The notes: generated by a model not told the origin, from the sequence alone. DNA of 64,000 nt from Bacteroidales bacterium (GCA_017960475.1 JAGCZH010000018.1:167757-231756); one strand, 5' to 3'; positions 18,258 to 26,346 are shown, counted from the first letter of the stretch. Program-made: numbers and translations.

Positions 18258-19060
18258 GTCAGAAGAGCATTTTGGGACCAAATGACGTCAATTCGTTTTT
18301 TGCTGTCGACATGATAAAACGCCTTAGCGAAGGACATGTTGTCACTGTTATTTTCGGGGGCGACAGCATGCTGCCACTAATCAATGGGGGTGCTGATGTG
18401 GTTGAGTTAACCCCTTTCTCAGGTGAAATCTGTCGTGGTGACATATATCTGTTCCGTCACAATGGACGTCTTGTCATCCATCGCCTTCTTCGTATCCACG
18501 GTGATGACTTGCTGTTCCGAGGCGACAACAACCGCATTACAGAGCATGTCACATCCTCCGACATCCTTGCACGCCTTACGGCTGTGATTCATCCCGACGG
18601 CAGTATTGAAAAAACCGATACCCCACAATGGCGTAGACGTTCTTCGCAAGTTGTCTTGAGACGCAATTGTTACAATATTTTTGCGAATGTTCTTGGACAT
18701 AAACAGCGTCTCAAACTCCGGTGGTTTTATTTCGTGTTTCTTCTATTGTTGATGTGGGCTCCATTGGGTTTCGTCGCCATACCGCTCAACAATTTTGTTT
18801 TTGGTCTCCGCCTTGACCATCTTCTACACTCCACAGTCTACATCCCTTGTGCTCTTTTCATGTACGATTTTTTCTCACGGCGAAGGATACTATTATCATG
18901 GCTTTCCTCTCTTTTGTTGGCCTTTGTCACCGAGACGGGACAATATATGCTCCCTTACCGTGGATTTGACATCAACGATATGGTCGCCAATTTCCTGGGT
19001 GTCTCTTTAGGTTGTCTGTTGTTTATGCTTTTTATGCGTAAATTTTACAGAATCAGATAG
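18254..19060 (+). CDS. S24/S26 signal-peptidase-like domain fused to a VanZ-like membrane domain
   Basis: 268 residues in two parts. The N-terminal part (about 28-115) has FGGDSMLPLI with probable nucleophile Ser38, RGDIYLF, and VIHRLL, where a His (76) stands where many S26 peptidases have Lys, as in the Ser-His type of SipW and eukaryotic signal peptidases. The C-terminal part has four hydrophobic segments (about 156-176, 188-206, 211-227, 242-262) with LDHLLHS and TETGQYMLPYRGFDINDMVANFLG, the VanZ signature. The fusion and its position after PqqD and HprK-like genes point to processing of a modified peptide at the membrane. A true peptidase role is inferred. Confidence 0.8.
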   Translation: MSQKSILGPNDVNSFFAVDMIKRLSEGHVVTVIFGGDSMLPLINGGADVVELTPFSGEICRGDIYLFRHNGRLVIHRLLRIHGDDLLFRGDNNRITEHVTSSDILARLTAVIHPDGSIEKTDTPQWRRRSSQVVLRRNCYNIFANVLGHKQRLKLRWFYFVFLLLLMWAPLGFVAIPLNNFVFGLRLDHLLHSTVYIPCALFMYDFFSRRRILLSWLSSLLLAFVTETGQYMLPYRGFDINDMVANFLGVSLGCLLFMLFMRKFYRIR

Positions 19061-19107
19061 TTCTCAATCTAGTGTTTTTTTGTTGGTTATAGTCCAATAA
19101 TTTTGTG

Positions 19108-19115
19108 TAATTTTG
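19108..19115 (+). promoter_or_regulatory. Putative -7 box upstream of the glycosyltransferase
   Basis: TAATTTTG matches TAnnTTTG. A TTG at 19083-19085 is 22 bp upstream, longer than usual. The implied leader before the glycosyltransferase ATG at 19275 is about 150 nt, with no recognised riboswitch. Confidence 0.45.
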
Positions 19116-19274
19116 CACTTTATTTCTGACGACCTTAAAGTATGGAGGGGAGACTATTATAGATCTATGGAGGTATCAAAAAGGCACAAAAGCCTATCCT
19201 GTTTTCCCTTGGTTTCGTCACCAAATTATTAGCATGACTTTAAACCTTTTGAACCCAATAAAACAATTATAGCA

Positions 19275-20000
19275 ATGTCCGACACACTTGTAATAACACC
19301 TACTTACAACGAGAAAGAAAATATTGAGAATATTATACGTAAAGTCTTTTCTCTTGACAAGGAGTTTGATATGCTCATCATCGAGGACAATTCTCCCGAC
19401 GGCACTGCCGACATCGTGAAACGGCTTATGCAGGAATTCCCCAATCGTTTGTTTATCAAAGAACGCAAAGGGAAACTGGGTCTCGGTACCGCCTATCTTG
19501 AGGGTATGCGTTGGGGCAACGAGCATGGATACGACTACATGATTGAGATGGACGCCGACTTCTCTCACAATCCCGACGACCTTATCCGTCTTTATGAGGC
19601 ATGCTCCACAGGCAAAGGTGATGTCGTTGTAGGCAGTCGTTATGTAGACGGCAAAATTAGTGTTGTCAACTGGCCTATGGGTCGTCTGATGATGAGTTAT
19701 TACGCTTCCAAATATGTACGTATTGTTACTGGAATGAAAGTATGCGACGCTACGGCAGGTTTCGTGTGCTGGAGTCGTCGTGTGCTGGAGAAGATGAAAT
19801 TCGACAAAGTAAAATTCGTGGGCTATGCTTTTCAAATTGAGATGAAATACACTGCGACACGCCTTGGTTTCAAAGTCTATGAGGTCCCCATCATCTTCAC
19901 CGACCGTGTGTTGGGAGTTAGCAAGATGAGCATGAAGATTTTCAAAGAGGCATTCTTCGGTGTCTTCAATCTTCGTTTGCGTAACTGGCGCAAGTACTAG
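19275..20000 (+). CDS. Polyprenyl-phosphate glycosyltransferase (DPM1-like, GT2)
   Basis: 241 residues of the dolichyl-phosphate mannose synthase type: VITPTYNEKENIENII at the N-terminus, IIEDNSPDGTADIV, GLGTAYLEGM and MIEMDADFSHNP containing the DXD metal-binding motif. It has no C-terminal membrane segments, so it resembles the soluble or peripheral DPM1 class. It probably transfers mannose or another hexose from a nucleotide sugar to a polyprenyl phosphate at the inner membrane, feeding glycan or glycoprotein assembly; the exact sugar cannot be read from the sequence. Confidence 0.9.
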   Translation: MSDTLVITPTYNEKENIENIIRKVFSLDKEFDMLIIEDNSPDGTADIVKRLMQEFPNRLFIKERKGKLGLGTAYLEGMRWGNEHGYDYMIEMDADFSHNPDDLIRLYEACSTGKGDVVVGSRYVDGKISVVNWPMGRLMMSYYASKYVRIVTGMKVCDATAGFVCWSRRVLEKMKFDKVKFVGYAFQIEMKYTATRLGFKVYEVPIIFTDRVLGVSKMSMKIFKEAFFGVFNLRLRNWRKY

Positions 20001-20008
20001 GTGCTCCT

Positions 20009-20024
20009 TGCCGCTGGCGCGGCA
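20009..20024. repeat. GC-rich hairpin left of the GxxExxY remnant
   Basis: TGCCGC-TGGC-GCGGCA forms a perfect 6-bp stem nine bases after the glycosyltransferase stop. Together with the GC-rich inverted sequences at 20050-20061 and 20274-20284 it brackets the GxxExxY fragment. There is no T-run, so it is a weak terminator candidate. Confidence 0.6.
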
Positions 20025-20064
20025 GAAATCTATAAATCTTATAAATTATCTCGCTTCGCGAATA

Positions 20065-20259
20065 ATGAAAGATATTGAAGATTTGATATACGAAGTACGT
20101 GGCGCCGCAATGGAAGTTTACAATTCGGTGGAGGAATTCAACCCCGTGTATTACAAGCAACTTCGTACATATTTGAAGTTGTTGCATAAAGATGTTGGAC
20201 TTCTTATCAACTTCGGTGAATATGACTTCAAAAAGGGGATGAGAAGAATAGTATTATGA
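20065..20259 (+). pseudogene. Internally deleted GxxExxY family gene
   Basis: 64 codons. The N-terminus MKDIEDLIYEVRGAAMEVYN matches the start of GxxExxY proteins (about 125 residues, nuclease-like fold). It then jumps directly to SVEEFNPVYYKQLRTYLKLL and VGLLINFGEYDFKKGMRRIV, which match the C-terminal third. The eponymous GxxExxY segment and the middle third are missing, without a frameshift. The remaining frame is open but the central acidic residues are lost, so it is probably nonfunctional. It is flanked by short GC-rich hairpins that differ in composition from neighbouring intergenic DNA. Confidence 0.8.
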
Positions 20260-20273
20260 CCTGCATAGCTTCA

Positions 20274-20284
20274 CGCCGAAGGCG
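20274..20284. repeat. GC-rich hairpin right of the GxxExxY remnant
   Basis: CGCC-GAA-GGCG is a short perfect stem 14 bp after the remnant stop, followed by a second GC-rich patch at about 20311-20330 with a TGAGCGAAGCGGG core. It mirrors the GC-rich hairpin on the left side. Confidence 0.5.
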
Positions 20285-20372
20285 GCGATAATCTACAAGA
20301 TATATAGAATTCGTGAGCGAAGCGGGCAGGAGAACATACAAAGATTAACATGAAAAACAGATATATAGAGAT

Positions 20373-22367
20373 ATGAGAAAGATTATTTTGACTTTGGCGG
20401 CGGTGATGTTCGCCGCCACAATGATGGCGCAGGAGAAGATTCTGCAATGGAACCAGTTGATGGATTACACTCTCTATCCTCAACGTGGCGCCCGTGGTTT
20501 CGCTTTTCTTCCTGGCACCGAAAAGTTGGCCTATGTCAAAGATACGGCCTATATGATTTTCGACGGCAAGAAGGAGCGTCCCCAAACCGCCGACGAACGC
20601 AAACAATATAAGTCACTTCGGAACAAAAAAAGCGACAACGGTCGTGTTGAGACCAAAGAGGGCAACCTCTATGTCGACGGCAAGTTGGTTGAGCGTGGCG
20701 ATGGCTACAATATCGTCCTTGGTGAGAGTGTGCACCGTAACGAGTTTGGCATCAATGGAGGCCTCTTCTGGTCTCCCAAGTCATCACGCTTGGCATTCTA
20801 TCGTATGGATCAAAGCATGGTGAAGGACTATCCCCTCGTCAACACGAAGGCTCGTGAATCCGAGACTATGCCCATCAAGTATCCCATGGCAGGCATGAAA
20901 AGTCACGAGGTCACTGTTGGTGTATGGGATTGTGCGTCGCAAAAACTCGTATACCTCAATACCGCCCGCGACACCAGTGTCCATGAACGTGAGATGTACC
21001 TCACCAACATCACATGGAGCCCCGACGAGCAGTATGTTTTCATTGCCAAGGTGAACCGTGAGCAGAATCATATGTGGCTTGAACAGTACGATGCGACTAC
21101 TGGAGATTTTGTCACAGTCCTTTTTGAGGAGACCGACCCTCGTTATGTCGAGCCATGCGAACCTATGTATTTCACTCCAAAAGGGAACCAGTTCCTGTGG
21201 TTCTCCATGCGCGACGGATACAAGCATCTTTATCTCTACAACATCGACGGCAGTCTGGTCAAGCAGGTGACCAAGGGCGAATTTGAGGTGGAGGAATTTA
21301 TCTCATTCGACAAGAAGGGCGAGAACATTTTCTTTTACGCCAACAAGAACAATCTTGACGGTCGCGATGCTTATAGGGTGAATCTCAAAAAGGGCACAAT
21401 GGAGTGTTTGACGAACTACAATGCATCGGAAGGTACCCATACTGTTGTAATAAACGATGCTGGCACTTGTATGGTTGATGTTTTCAGCACTGTTGACAAC
21501 CCTGGCGAGGCTAACTATGTCTCCAATATTAACAAGTCGGCAAACCATCGAGATTATAATATCTACAAGGCCGAGAATCCCCTTAAGGACTATGCTATGC
21601 CCGATGTAAAACTCGGCACCATCAAGGCAGCTGACGGCAAAACCGACCTATACTATCGCCTAATCACTCCTCCTAACATGAAGCCTGGCGAGAAGTATCC
21701 CACACTCGTTTATGTCTATGGTGGTCCACACTCACAGCTCGTCACAGACAGCTGGCTGGCAGGTGGCAACCTCTACTTTATGTTCCTCGCCCAGCATGGC
21801 TATGTGGTTTTCACCGTCGACAACCGTGGTACCGACAACCGTGGCTTCGAGTTCGAGAGCTGCACTCACCGCCACCTCGGTGAGATTGAGATGGCCGACC
21901 AGATGGAAGGAGTGAAATTCCTGAAGAGCCTGCCCTATGTTGACCAGAACCGTATGGGTGTCGAGGGATGGAGCTTCGGAGGTTTCATGACCATCACCAT
22001 GAAGCTGGCTCACCCCGAAGTCTTCAAGGTGGGTTGTGCCGGTGGCCCTGTCATCGACTGGAAATGGTACGAAATCATGTATGGTGAGCGTTATATGGAC
22101 ACTCCGCAGGAGAACCCTGATGGTTATGAGGCTAACTCGTTGCTCAACAAGGCAAAAGATCTTGAAGGACGTCTTCTTGTCATACACGGAGCTGAGGATA
22201 ACACCGTTGTTTGGCAGCATTCGCTTGAGTTCATAGAGCGCTGCATAAACAACTACAAACAAGTCGACTATTTTGTCTATCCTCACCATGAGCACAATGT
22301 GCTTGGCAAAGAACGTATGCACCTTTACAATAAGATGTTCCAGTACTACGAAGACCACCTGAAATAG
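20373..22367 (+). CDS. S9B dipeptidyl peptidase IV-like protease
   Basis: 664 residues with a signal peptide (1-19, ending MMAQ), an N-terminal beta-propeller (about 25-430) and a C-terminal alpha/beta hydrolase domain beginning near YVYGGPHSQLV. The probable triad is Ser534 in GWSFGG, Asp609 in GAEDNT and His641 in HHEHNVLG. Family members remove N-terminal X-Pro or X-Ala dipeptides. It is somewhat shorter than typical Bacteroidetes DPP IV (about 720). Location is periplasmic or surface-associated. It is 30 bp upstream of the riboflavin synthase gene and may be cotranscribed with it. Confidence 0.92.
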   Translation: MRKIILTLAAVMFAATMMAQEKILQWNQLMDYTLYPQRGARGFAFLPGTEKLAYVKDTAYMIFDGKKERPQTADERKQYKSLRNKKSDNGRVETKEGNLYVDGKLVERGDGYNIVLGESVHRNEFGINGGLFWSPKSSRLAFYRMDQSMVKDYPLVNTKARESETMPIKYPMAGMKSHEVTVGVWDCASQKLVYLNTARDTSVHEREMYLTNITWSPDEQYVFIAKVNREQNHMWLEQYDATTGDFVTVLFEETDPRYVEPCEPMYFTPKGNQFLWFSMRDGYKHLYLYNIDGSLVKQVTKGEFEVEEFISFDKKGENIFFYANKNNLDGRDAYRVNLKKGTMECLTNYNASEGTHTVVINDAGTCMVDVFSTVDNPGEANYVSNINKSANHRDYNIYKAENPLKDYAMPDVKLGTIKAADGKTDLYYRLITPPNMKPGEKYPTLVYVYGGPHSQLVTDSWLAGGNLYFMFLAQHGYVVFTVDNRGTDNRGFEFESCTHRHLGEIEMADQMEGVKFLKSLPYVDQNRMGVEGWSFGGFMTITMKLAHPEVFKVGCAGGPVIDWKWYEIMYGERYMDTPQENPDGYEANSLLNKAKDLEGRLLVIHGAEDNTVVWQHSLEFIERCINNYKQVDYFVYPHHEHNVLGKERMHLYNKMFQYYEDHLK

Positions 22368-22397
22368 TTGAAAATTGAAAATTAAAAATTGTAACAG

Positions 22398-23009
22398 ATG
22401 TTTACAGGTATAATAGAAACGACGGCTAAAGTCGTCAAGATAGAGAAAGAGAATTCCAACTACCATTTCACTCTTGAGGTGCCTTTTGGCGACGAGCTTG
22501 CCATAGACCAGAGTATGGCCCACGACGGATGCTGTCTTACTGTGGTTAAGGTTGACAAGGAAAAGAAACAGTATGTTGTCACCGCCATGGACGAGACTAT
22601 GCTGAAGACCAATCTTGGCACTTGGCAGATAGGCACAGAGGTCAATGTTGAACGTTCCATGCGTATGGATGGCCGTTTCGACGGTCATATTGTCCAGGGT
22701 CATGTGGACCAGACTGCCACATGTACAAAAGTTATTGATGACAATGGCAGTTGGCGCTTTTATTTCGAGTACGACGCCAAGAACGCCCCTTCTATCACTG
22801 TCCCCAAGGGCAGCATCTCCATCAACGGCGTTAGTCTCACCGTTGTTGACAGCGAGCCTGGAATGTTCAGTGTGGCCATCATACCGTATACTTTTCAGGT
22901 TACCAATTTCCATAATTTCAAGCCAGGCACGGTCGTCAACATTGAGTTCGATGTTTTCGGCAAATATGTCCAGCGTCTACTTGAACAGTACATGTCGGCA
23001 CAGAAATAA
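22398..23009 (+). CDS. ribE: Riboflavin synthase, alpha subunit
   Basis: 203 residues with the two homologous lumazine-binding repeats of riboflavin synthase: MFTGIIETTAKV at the start, DGCCLTV near residue 43, GHIVQGHVD near 95, and SISINGVSLTVV in the second repeat. The enzyme dismutates two 6,7-dimethyl-8-ribityllumazines to riboflavin. The leader shows an AT-rich low-complexity stretch but no FMN riboswitch. Transcription ends at the strong hairpin at 23033-23071. Confidence 0.96.
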   Translation: MFTGIIETTAKVVKIEKENSNYHFTLEVPFGDELAIDQSMAHDGCCLTVVKVDKEKKQYVVTAMDETMLKTNLGTWQIGTEVNVERSMRMDGRFDGHIVQGHVDQTATCTKVIDDNGSWRFYFEYDAKNAPSITVPKGSISINGVSLTVVDSEPGMFSVAIIPYTFQVTNFHNFKPGTVVNIEFDVFGKYVQRLLEQYMSAQK

Positions 23010-23032
23010 TGGCACTGTTTTGATTGTCATTC

Positions 23033-23071
23033 AATGTGCTGTGTCATAACTGACACAGCACATTTTTTTTT
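23033..23071 (+). terminator. Strong terminator after ribE
   Basis: A perfect 14-bp stem AATGTGCTGTGTCA/TGACACAGCACATT with a 4-nt loop (TAAC) runs directly into nine consecutive T residues. Confidence 0.95.
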
Positions 23072-23084
23072 CGATTTTTTTTTG

Positions 23085-23092
23085 TACTTTTG
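23085..23092 (+). promoter_or_regulatory. Putative -7 box of the MotA/MotB-like operon
   Basis: TACTTTTG matches TAnnTTTG, 76 bp upstream of the MotA-like ATG and just after the ribE terminator. The -33 region is a T-run without a clear TTG. Confidence 0.55.
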
Positions 23093-23167
23093 CGTAGCCA
23101 TTGACCATAGTGGGAGGGTAAACGAAAAATCTGAAAAATATCATAATAACATAAACAAAGAATTATC

Positions 23168-24598
23168 ATGACCTGGTTTGTTATCGCAATTATCTTTGGT
23201 GTCGTAGGATACCAAATCCGCATTTTTATTAAAACATGGCATGCAATAGATAACTATAAGAATGTTTTTCCCAACAATGTGAAATCCGTTCTTACTCTTG
23301 GAGAGACCCCCGAGGGCTATCATAGAATTAGTGGTGGAAAAAGGAAGGGGAGGTCAGAAGCATGGGGATCAATAATTGATTCTATCAATAAATATCTGGA
23401 AAAGAACCAAGGGAGGGTGAGTGATTTCAATCTGATAAAGGATATAGTAGACCGCAATGTTGATGCCGCTGAGGATGAGGCCCGTGAAATGTTGCCAGTT
23501 CCTCTATATACTGGTCTTGTAGGTACTATGGCGGGAATAATCGTTGGTTTGCTTTGGCTTGTACGCTCTGAGGGTCTACAGACTTTGTTGTCTTCTGAGA
23601 TAGAGAATCTCTCTGATGTCGGAGTAGGAGGATTGCTGACCGATGTGGCTATTGCTATGGTGGGTAGTCTATTGGGTGTTGGATTTACTATTTGGTCAAC
23701 GATGAGGTTGAGAGAAGCTAATAATGGCGATAAAGGGAAAAAAGGAAGAAACTCATTCAAAGGTGTGGAAAGTTTAAAGCACGACTTCCTCAGCTGGATT
23801 CAAGCAGAATTGCTGCCTGTGATGAGCGACTCTTACGGCTCTTCTATGATGCTGCTCAGTCGTGAGATGGCCACCTTCAACTCACGTTTCCGTGGCAATA
23901 CTGAGCAGATGCGCAGTGTTGTCGACAAAGTCTCAGAAACTACACAATATCAGGTGAGACTCCTTGACGCTATCGACCGTCTCGATATTGGCAATGTGAA
24001 CAGTGCTAGCATGCATCTTTACGAGCGCCTTTCGCAGAGTTCGCATCAGATAGGACGACTGGCGGAAATGTTAGAGTCAAGTGCTAATTACTTGGAGCAG
24101 GTTCGTGCCCTCAACGACAGGCTCGACCAGTCGGAAGGCCGTATGAAGACCCTTGAGGAGATGGGTGAGTTTTTTATGCGCGAACGCACCAATGTGGAAC
24201 GAATGGAACGCATTAGCGGCGAAGCTGTCGAGCACGCCGACAAGGCCATTGAGCGTATGACCAACATTATGGAGAAACGGCTCGAAACGATGTCATCGCA
24301 GCTTACTGAATCGCTCAAGAAACAGCAGCAGGTGCTGGAGAACAAGTCGGCAGAGATGCAGAAGGTGATTACCGAAGTCAACAACCTTTCTGGTGTGCGC
24401 CAGCTCCTCTCCGACCTCAACAAGACTACGCAGCAACAGAACCGCATACTGGTGGAGAACGCAGGCCGCAACACAGGATTGCCAGCCACTACCTCATCAT
24501 TGCCGACATGGCTGAAGGTTCTGATAGGTGTGGCATGCTCCTTTATTATTATAGTAGCCGTTATCATTCTTATTCCATACATCAAGGATCTCATCTGA
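23168..24598 (+). CDS. MotA/TolQ/ExbB-like channel protein with long coiled-coil tail (ZorA-like)
   Basis: 476 residues. TM1 is about residues 2-20; TM2 (112-132, LYTGLVGTMAGIIVGLL) and TM3 (153-177, VGGLLTDVAIAMVGSLLG) form the MotA/ExbB-like channel core. A long, charged, mostly helical tail (about 205-430) follows, with heptad-like Leu/Met spacing. Unusually, the protein ends in a fourth hydrophobic segment (about 450-470). A channel core plus long tail paired with an adjacent MotB-like gene recalls ZorA of Zorya antiphage systems, but no ZorC/D/E or F/G genes are present. It is more simply an uncharacterised ion-driven motor stator with unknown output. Confidence 0.75.
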   Translation: MTWFVIAIIFGVVGYQIRIFIKTWHAIDNYKNVFPNNVKSVLTLGETPEGYHRISGGKRKGRSEAWGSIIDSINKYLEKNQGRVSDFNLIKDIVDRNVDAAEDEAREMLPVPLYTGLVGTMAGIIVGLLWLVRSEGLQTLLSSEIENLSDVGVGGLLTDVAIAMVGSLLGVGFTIWSTMRLREANNGDKGKKGRNSFKGVESLKHDFLSWIQAELLPVMSDSYGSSMMLLSREMATFNSRFRGNTEQMRSVVDKVSETTQYQVRLLDAIDRLDIGNVNSASMHLYERLSQSSHQIGRLAEMLESSANYLEQVRALNDRLDQSEGRMKTLEEMGEFFMRERTNVERMERISGEAVEHADKAIERMTNIMEKRLETMSSQLTESLKKQQQVLENKSAEMQKVITEVNNLSGVRQLLSDLNKTTQQQNRILVENAGRNTGLPATTSSLPTWLKVLIGVACSFIIIVAVIILIPYIKDLI

Positions 24599-24599
24599 T

Positions 24600-25247
24600 A
24601 TGGCAAAAACAAGAAAAGAGTCCTATTTCTGGACTAGTTATTCCGACTTGATGACAAGTATGTTCTTTGTCATGCTGGTGCTTTTTGTTCTAACCATAAG
24701 TATGTTGCATTATAAAATGGTTAAAACCGCCAAAGAAAGGGATGCCACAGCTGCTCAGCTGGAGAAGATACATCGGTTGGAGAAATCTATCGAGAAAATT
24801 GATCCTGAGTATTTCCAGTACAACGACGAGTTCAAAAGACATACTTTGAAGAATGTCAGCGTATCCTTCCGTCCTCGTAGCTCATCTATCTACGATATCG
24901 ACCAAGCTGATTTGAATCGTCTGCGCAATGCTGGGCGTTCCATTGTCGAATTCATGAAGGATGCGCAGCGTTCTATCCCTGATGCCGAATATATGCTTAT
25001 TGTCGAGGGACAGGCATCGCGTGACAATTATCCTTTAAATGACGAGCTCAGCTATAGTAGGGCATTGGCTTTGGTCAATTATTGGCGGTCGCAAGGTATC
25101 GTTTTCGATGACCTGCCCTGCGAACTCATAGTCTCGGGTAGCGGATATAAGAGCCGTTTCCGCGAACAGCCCGACATCGTCGGCAATTATGCCAATCAGC
25201 GTTTTGTAATACATATCATCCCCAAGCCTGGGAACTTTGCCGAATAA
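24600..25247 (+). CDS. MotB/OmpA-like stator partner (ZorB-like)
   Basis: 215 residues. A single N-terminal TM helix begins FWTSYSDLMTSMFFVMLVLFV (about 10-31), with Asp16 placed like the ion-binding Asp of MotB and ZorB. A short coiled segment and a C-terminal OmpA-like domain (about 95-210, LIVEGQASRDNYPLNDELSYSRAL) follow. The usual GHTD of peptidoglycan-binding OmpA domains is GQAS here, so wall binding may be altered. The start codon is one base after the MotA-like stop, so translation is almost certainly coupled. The two genes end at a strong terminator and form a closed transcription unit. Confidence 0.78.
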   Translation: MAKTRKESYFWTSYSDLMTSMFFVMLVLFVLTISMLHYKMVKTAKERDATAAQLEKIHRLEKSIEKIDPEYFQYNDEFKRHTLKNVSVSFRPRSSSIYDIDQADLNRLRNAGRSIVEFMKDAQRSIPDAEYMLIVEGQASRDNYPLNDELSYSRALALVNYWRSQGIVFDDLPCELIVSGSGYKSRFREQPDIVGNYANQRFVIHIIPKPGNFAE

Positions 25248-25250
25248 ACA

Positions 25251-25282
25251 AAAAAACAGACCTCATGTGAGGTCTGTTTTTT
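25251..25282. terminator. Bidirectional terminator after the MotB-like gene
   Basis: A perfect 15-bp palindromic stem (AAAAAACAGACCTCA, loop TG, then its complement ending in T6) lies between convergent genes and can act on both strands. Confidence 0.95.
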
Positions 25283-25303
25283 GTTTCTGAAGATGTGTAC
25301 GAA

Positions 25304-25852
25304 TTAGTCTTCTGTGAAGGGGAATTCGTATTTAACATTGAAGCCATTGGAAGTTTCTTCCTCAAGCCACAAACGAGCGTATTGTGTTTCGGGATCTTTA
25401 ATGTCGGGAAGCTGGTATGCGTTGAGTTTACCATCGCCGACGACCTTGATGATGTATCCATGTTTTTTGGCGGCGGGCACGCTGACAACGAAGTGTCCAG
25501 CTGCGTCAAGAAACTCATTGTCTTCGGGGAATTCGTTGATGGCACTCAGACTTCCGCACTTGCCATCGTCGACAATACCGCAGATAGTGTTCATACCAGG
25601 CATTGTGGGATAGCCTGTTTGATTCAAAGTGTCGGTAAGACCGGTGACAACGATGTTGTTGTTTTCAAGACTGATGTTGAGGCGCAGTTCGTAGCTGGCG
25701 TTGGCATCTTTGTAGTGGAGATAAAGGGGAGAGCCACCGTTAACCAAAGTTTCCTTGACAAGACCCTCGATATCGTCATCGCTTTTGCAGCTGACTACGC
25801 ATAAGGTCATCAATGTTGCCAGAGCTATGGCAAAAAATCTCATTTTCTTCAT
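25304..25852 (-). CDS. Hypothetical lipoprotein
   Basis: 182 residues with a lipoprotein signal peptide: basic MKKMR, a hydrophobic core and the lipobox VVSC with Cys22. The mature acidic protein (SDDDIEGLVKE then beta-rich sequence) resembles small Bacteroidetes lipoproteins such as the DUF5036 group, but this comparison is from memory and uncertain. It stands alone, convergent with the MotA/MotB-like pair, with its own -7 box at 25887-25894. Confidence 0.75.
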   Translation of the reverse strand: MKKMRFFAIALATLMTLCVVSCKSDDDIEGLVKETLVNGGSPLYLHYKDANASYELRLNISLENNNIVVTGLTDTLNQTGYPTMPGMNTICGIVDDGKCGSLSAINEFPEDNEFLDAAGHFVVSVPAAKKHGYIIKVVGDGKLNAYQLPDIKDPETQYARLWLEEETSNGFNVKYEFPFTED

Positions 25853-25886
25853 AATGCTAATAATTGTTTGGGTTTGTTTATGAATG

Positions 25887-25894
25887 CAAATTTA
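25887..25894 (-). promoter_or_regulatory. Putative -7 box of the lipoprotein gene
   Basis: Reads TAAATTTG on the minus strand, 35 bp upstream of the lipoprotein ATG at 25852. The -33 element is not evident. Confidence 0.5.
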
Positions 25895-26124
25895 CAAGAA
25901 AAATTTCGATTTGCGCAGAGTTATATAAAAAAATATTTATAACACAAATAATCACTATTTTACCGAAAAACAATTTGGTATAACTCGTCGGAAAGAACTA
26001 TTAATGGGGACTGAAATATTCAAAAATGTCGGCGGCGTAATGGTGTCGCTTGATGTGGGAATTTTCCCAGACAGGAATCGTACTTCTCGTTATTTGGGTG
26101 ACTTTAAAAGATCGTCTGGATTTA

Positions 26125-26346
26125 TTAGGGGACAGGGTCATATCCTGATCCGCCCCAGGGATTGCACCTTAGAATTCTTTTCAGTGCCAGCCAGCTGCCT
26201 TTCAAAGGTCCGTGTTTCACTATCGCCTCTTTGGCATACTGCGAGCATGTGGGAGTGTAGCGGCATGCCGCGGGTGTGAACGGTGATATGCACTGCTGAT
26301 ATAATTTTATTAGCAGCAAAAGGAATTGAGTGATTATTTTTTTCAT
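26125..26346 (-). CDS. yidD: Membrane protein insertion efficiency factor YidD
   Basis: 73 residues from the ATG that overlaps the rnpA stop. The signature is [15 protein letters not shown], followed by [18 protein letters not shown], diagnostic of YidD (UPF0161). The N-terminal amphipathic or hydrophobic helix ([15 protein letters not shown]) binds the inner membrane, where the protein assists YidC-mediated insertion. An in-frame extension upstream lies inside rnpA and is not expected to be translated. The four-base overlap with rnpA is the usual arrangement. Confidence 0.95.
   Translation of the reverse strand: MKKIITQFLLLLIKLYQQCISPFTPAACRYTPTCSQYAKEAIVKHGPLKGSWLALKRILRCNPWGGSGYDPVP

Noticed and set aside
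16468..19060. Lasso peptide cluster
   Set aside because: The asparagine-synthetase-like cyclase, transglutaminase-like protease and precursor are all missing.
19167..19232. 21-residue ORF considered as a RiPP precursor for the upstream PqqD operon
   Set aside because: It lies downstream of a separate promoter box, lacks a good ribosome-binding site and shows no leader/core organisation.
22368..22397. FMN riboswitch upstream of ribE
   Set aside because: The gap is only 30 bp of low-complexity A/T sequence, too short for the aptamer.
21732..22913. 393-codon minus-strand ORF
   Set aside because: It is antisense to the 3' part of the DPP IV gene and ribE, both of which have clear motifs.
23168..25247. 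Complete Zorya defence system
   Set aside because: Only ZorA/ZorB-like genes are present; a terminator follows and no effector gene is nearby.
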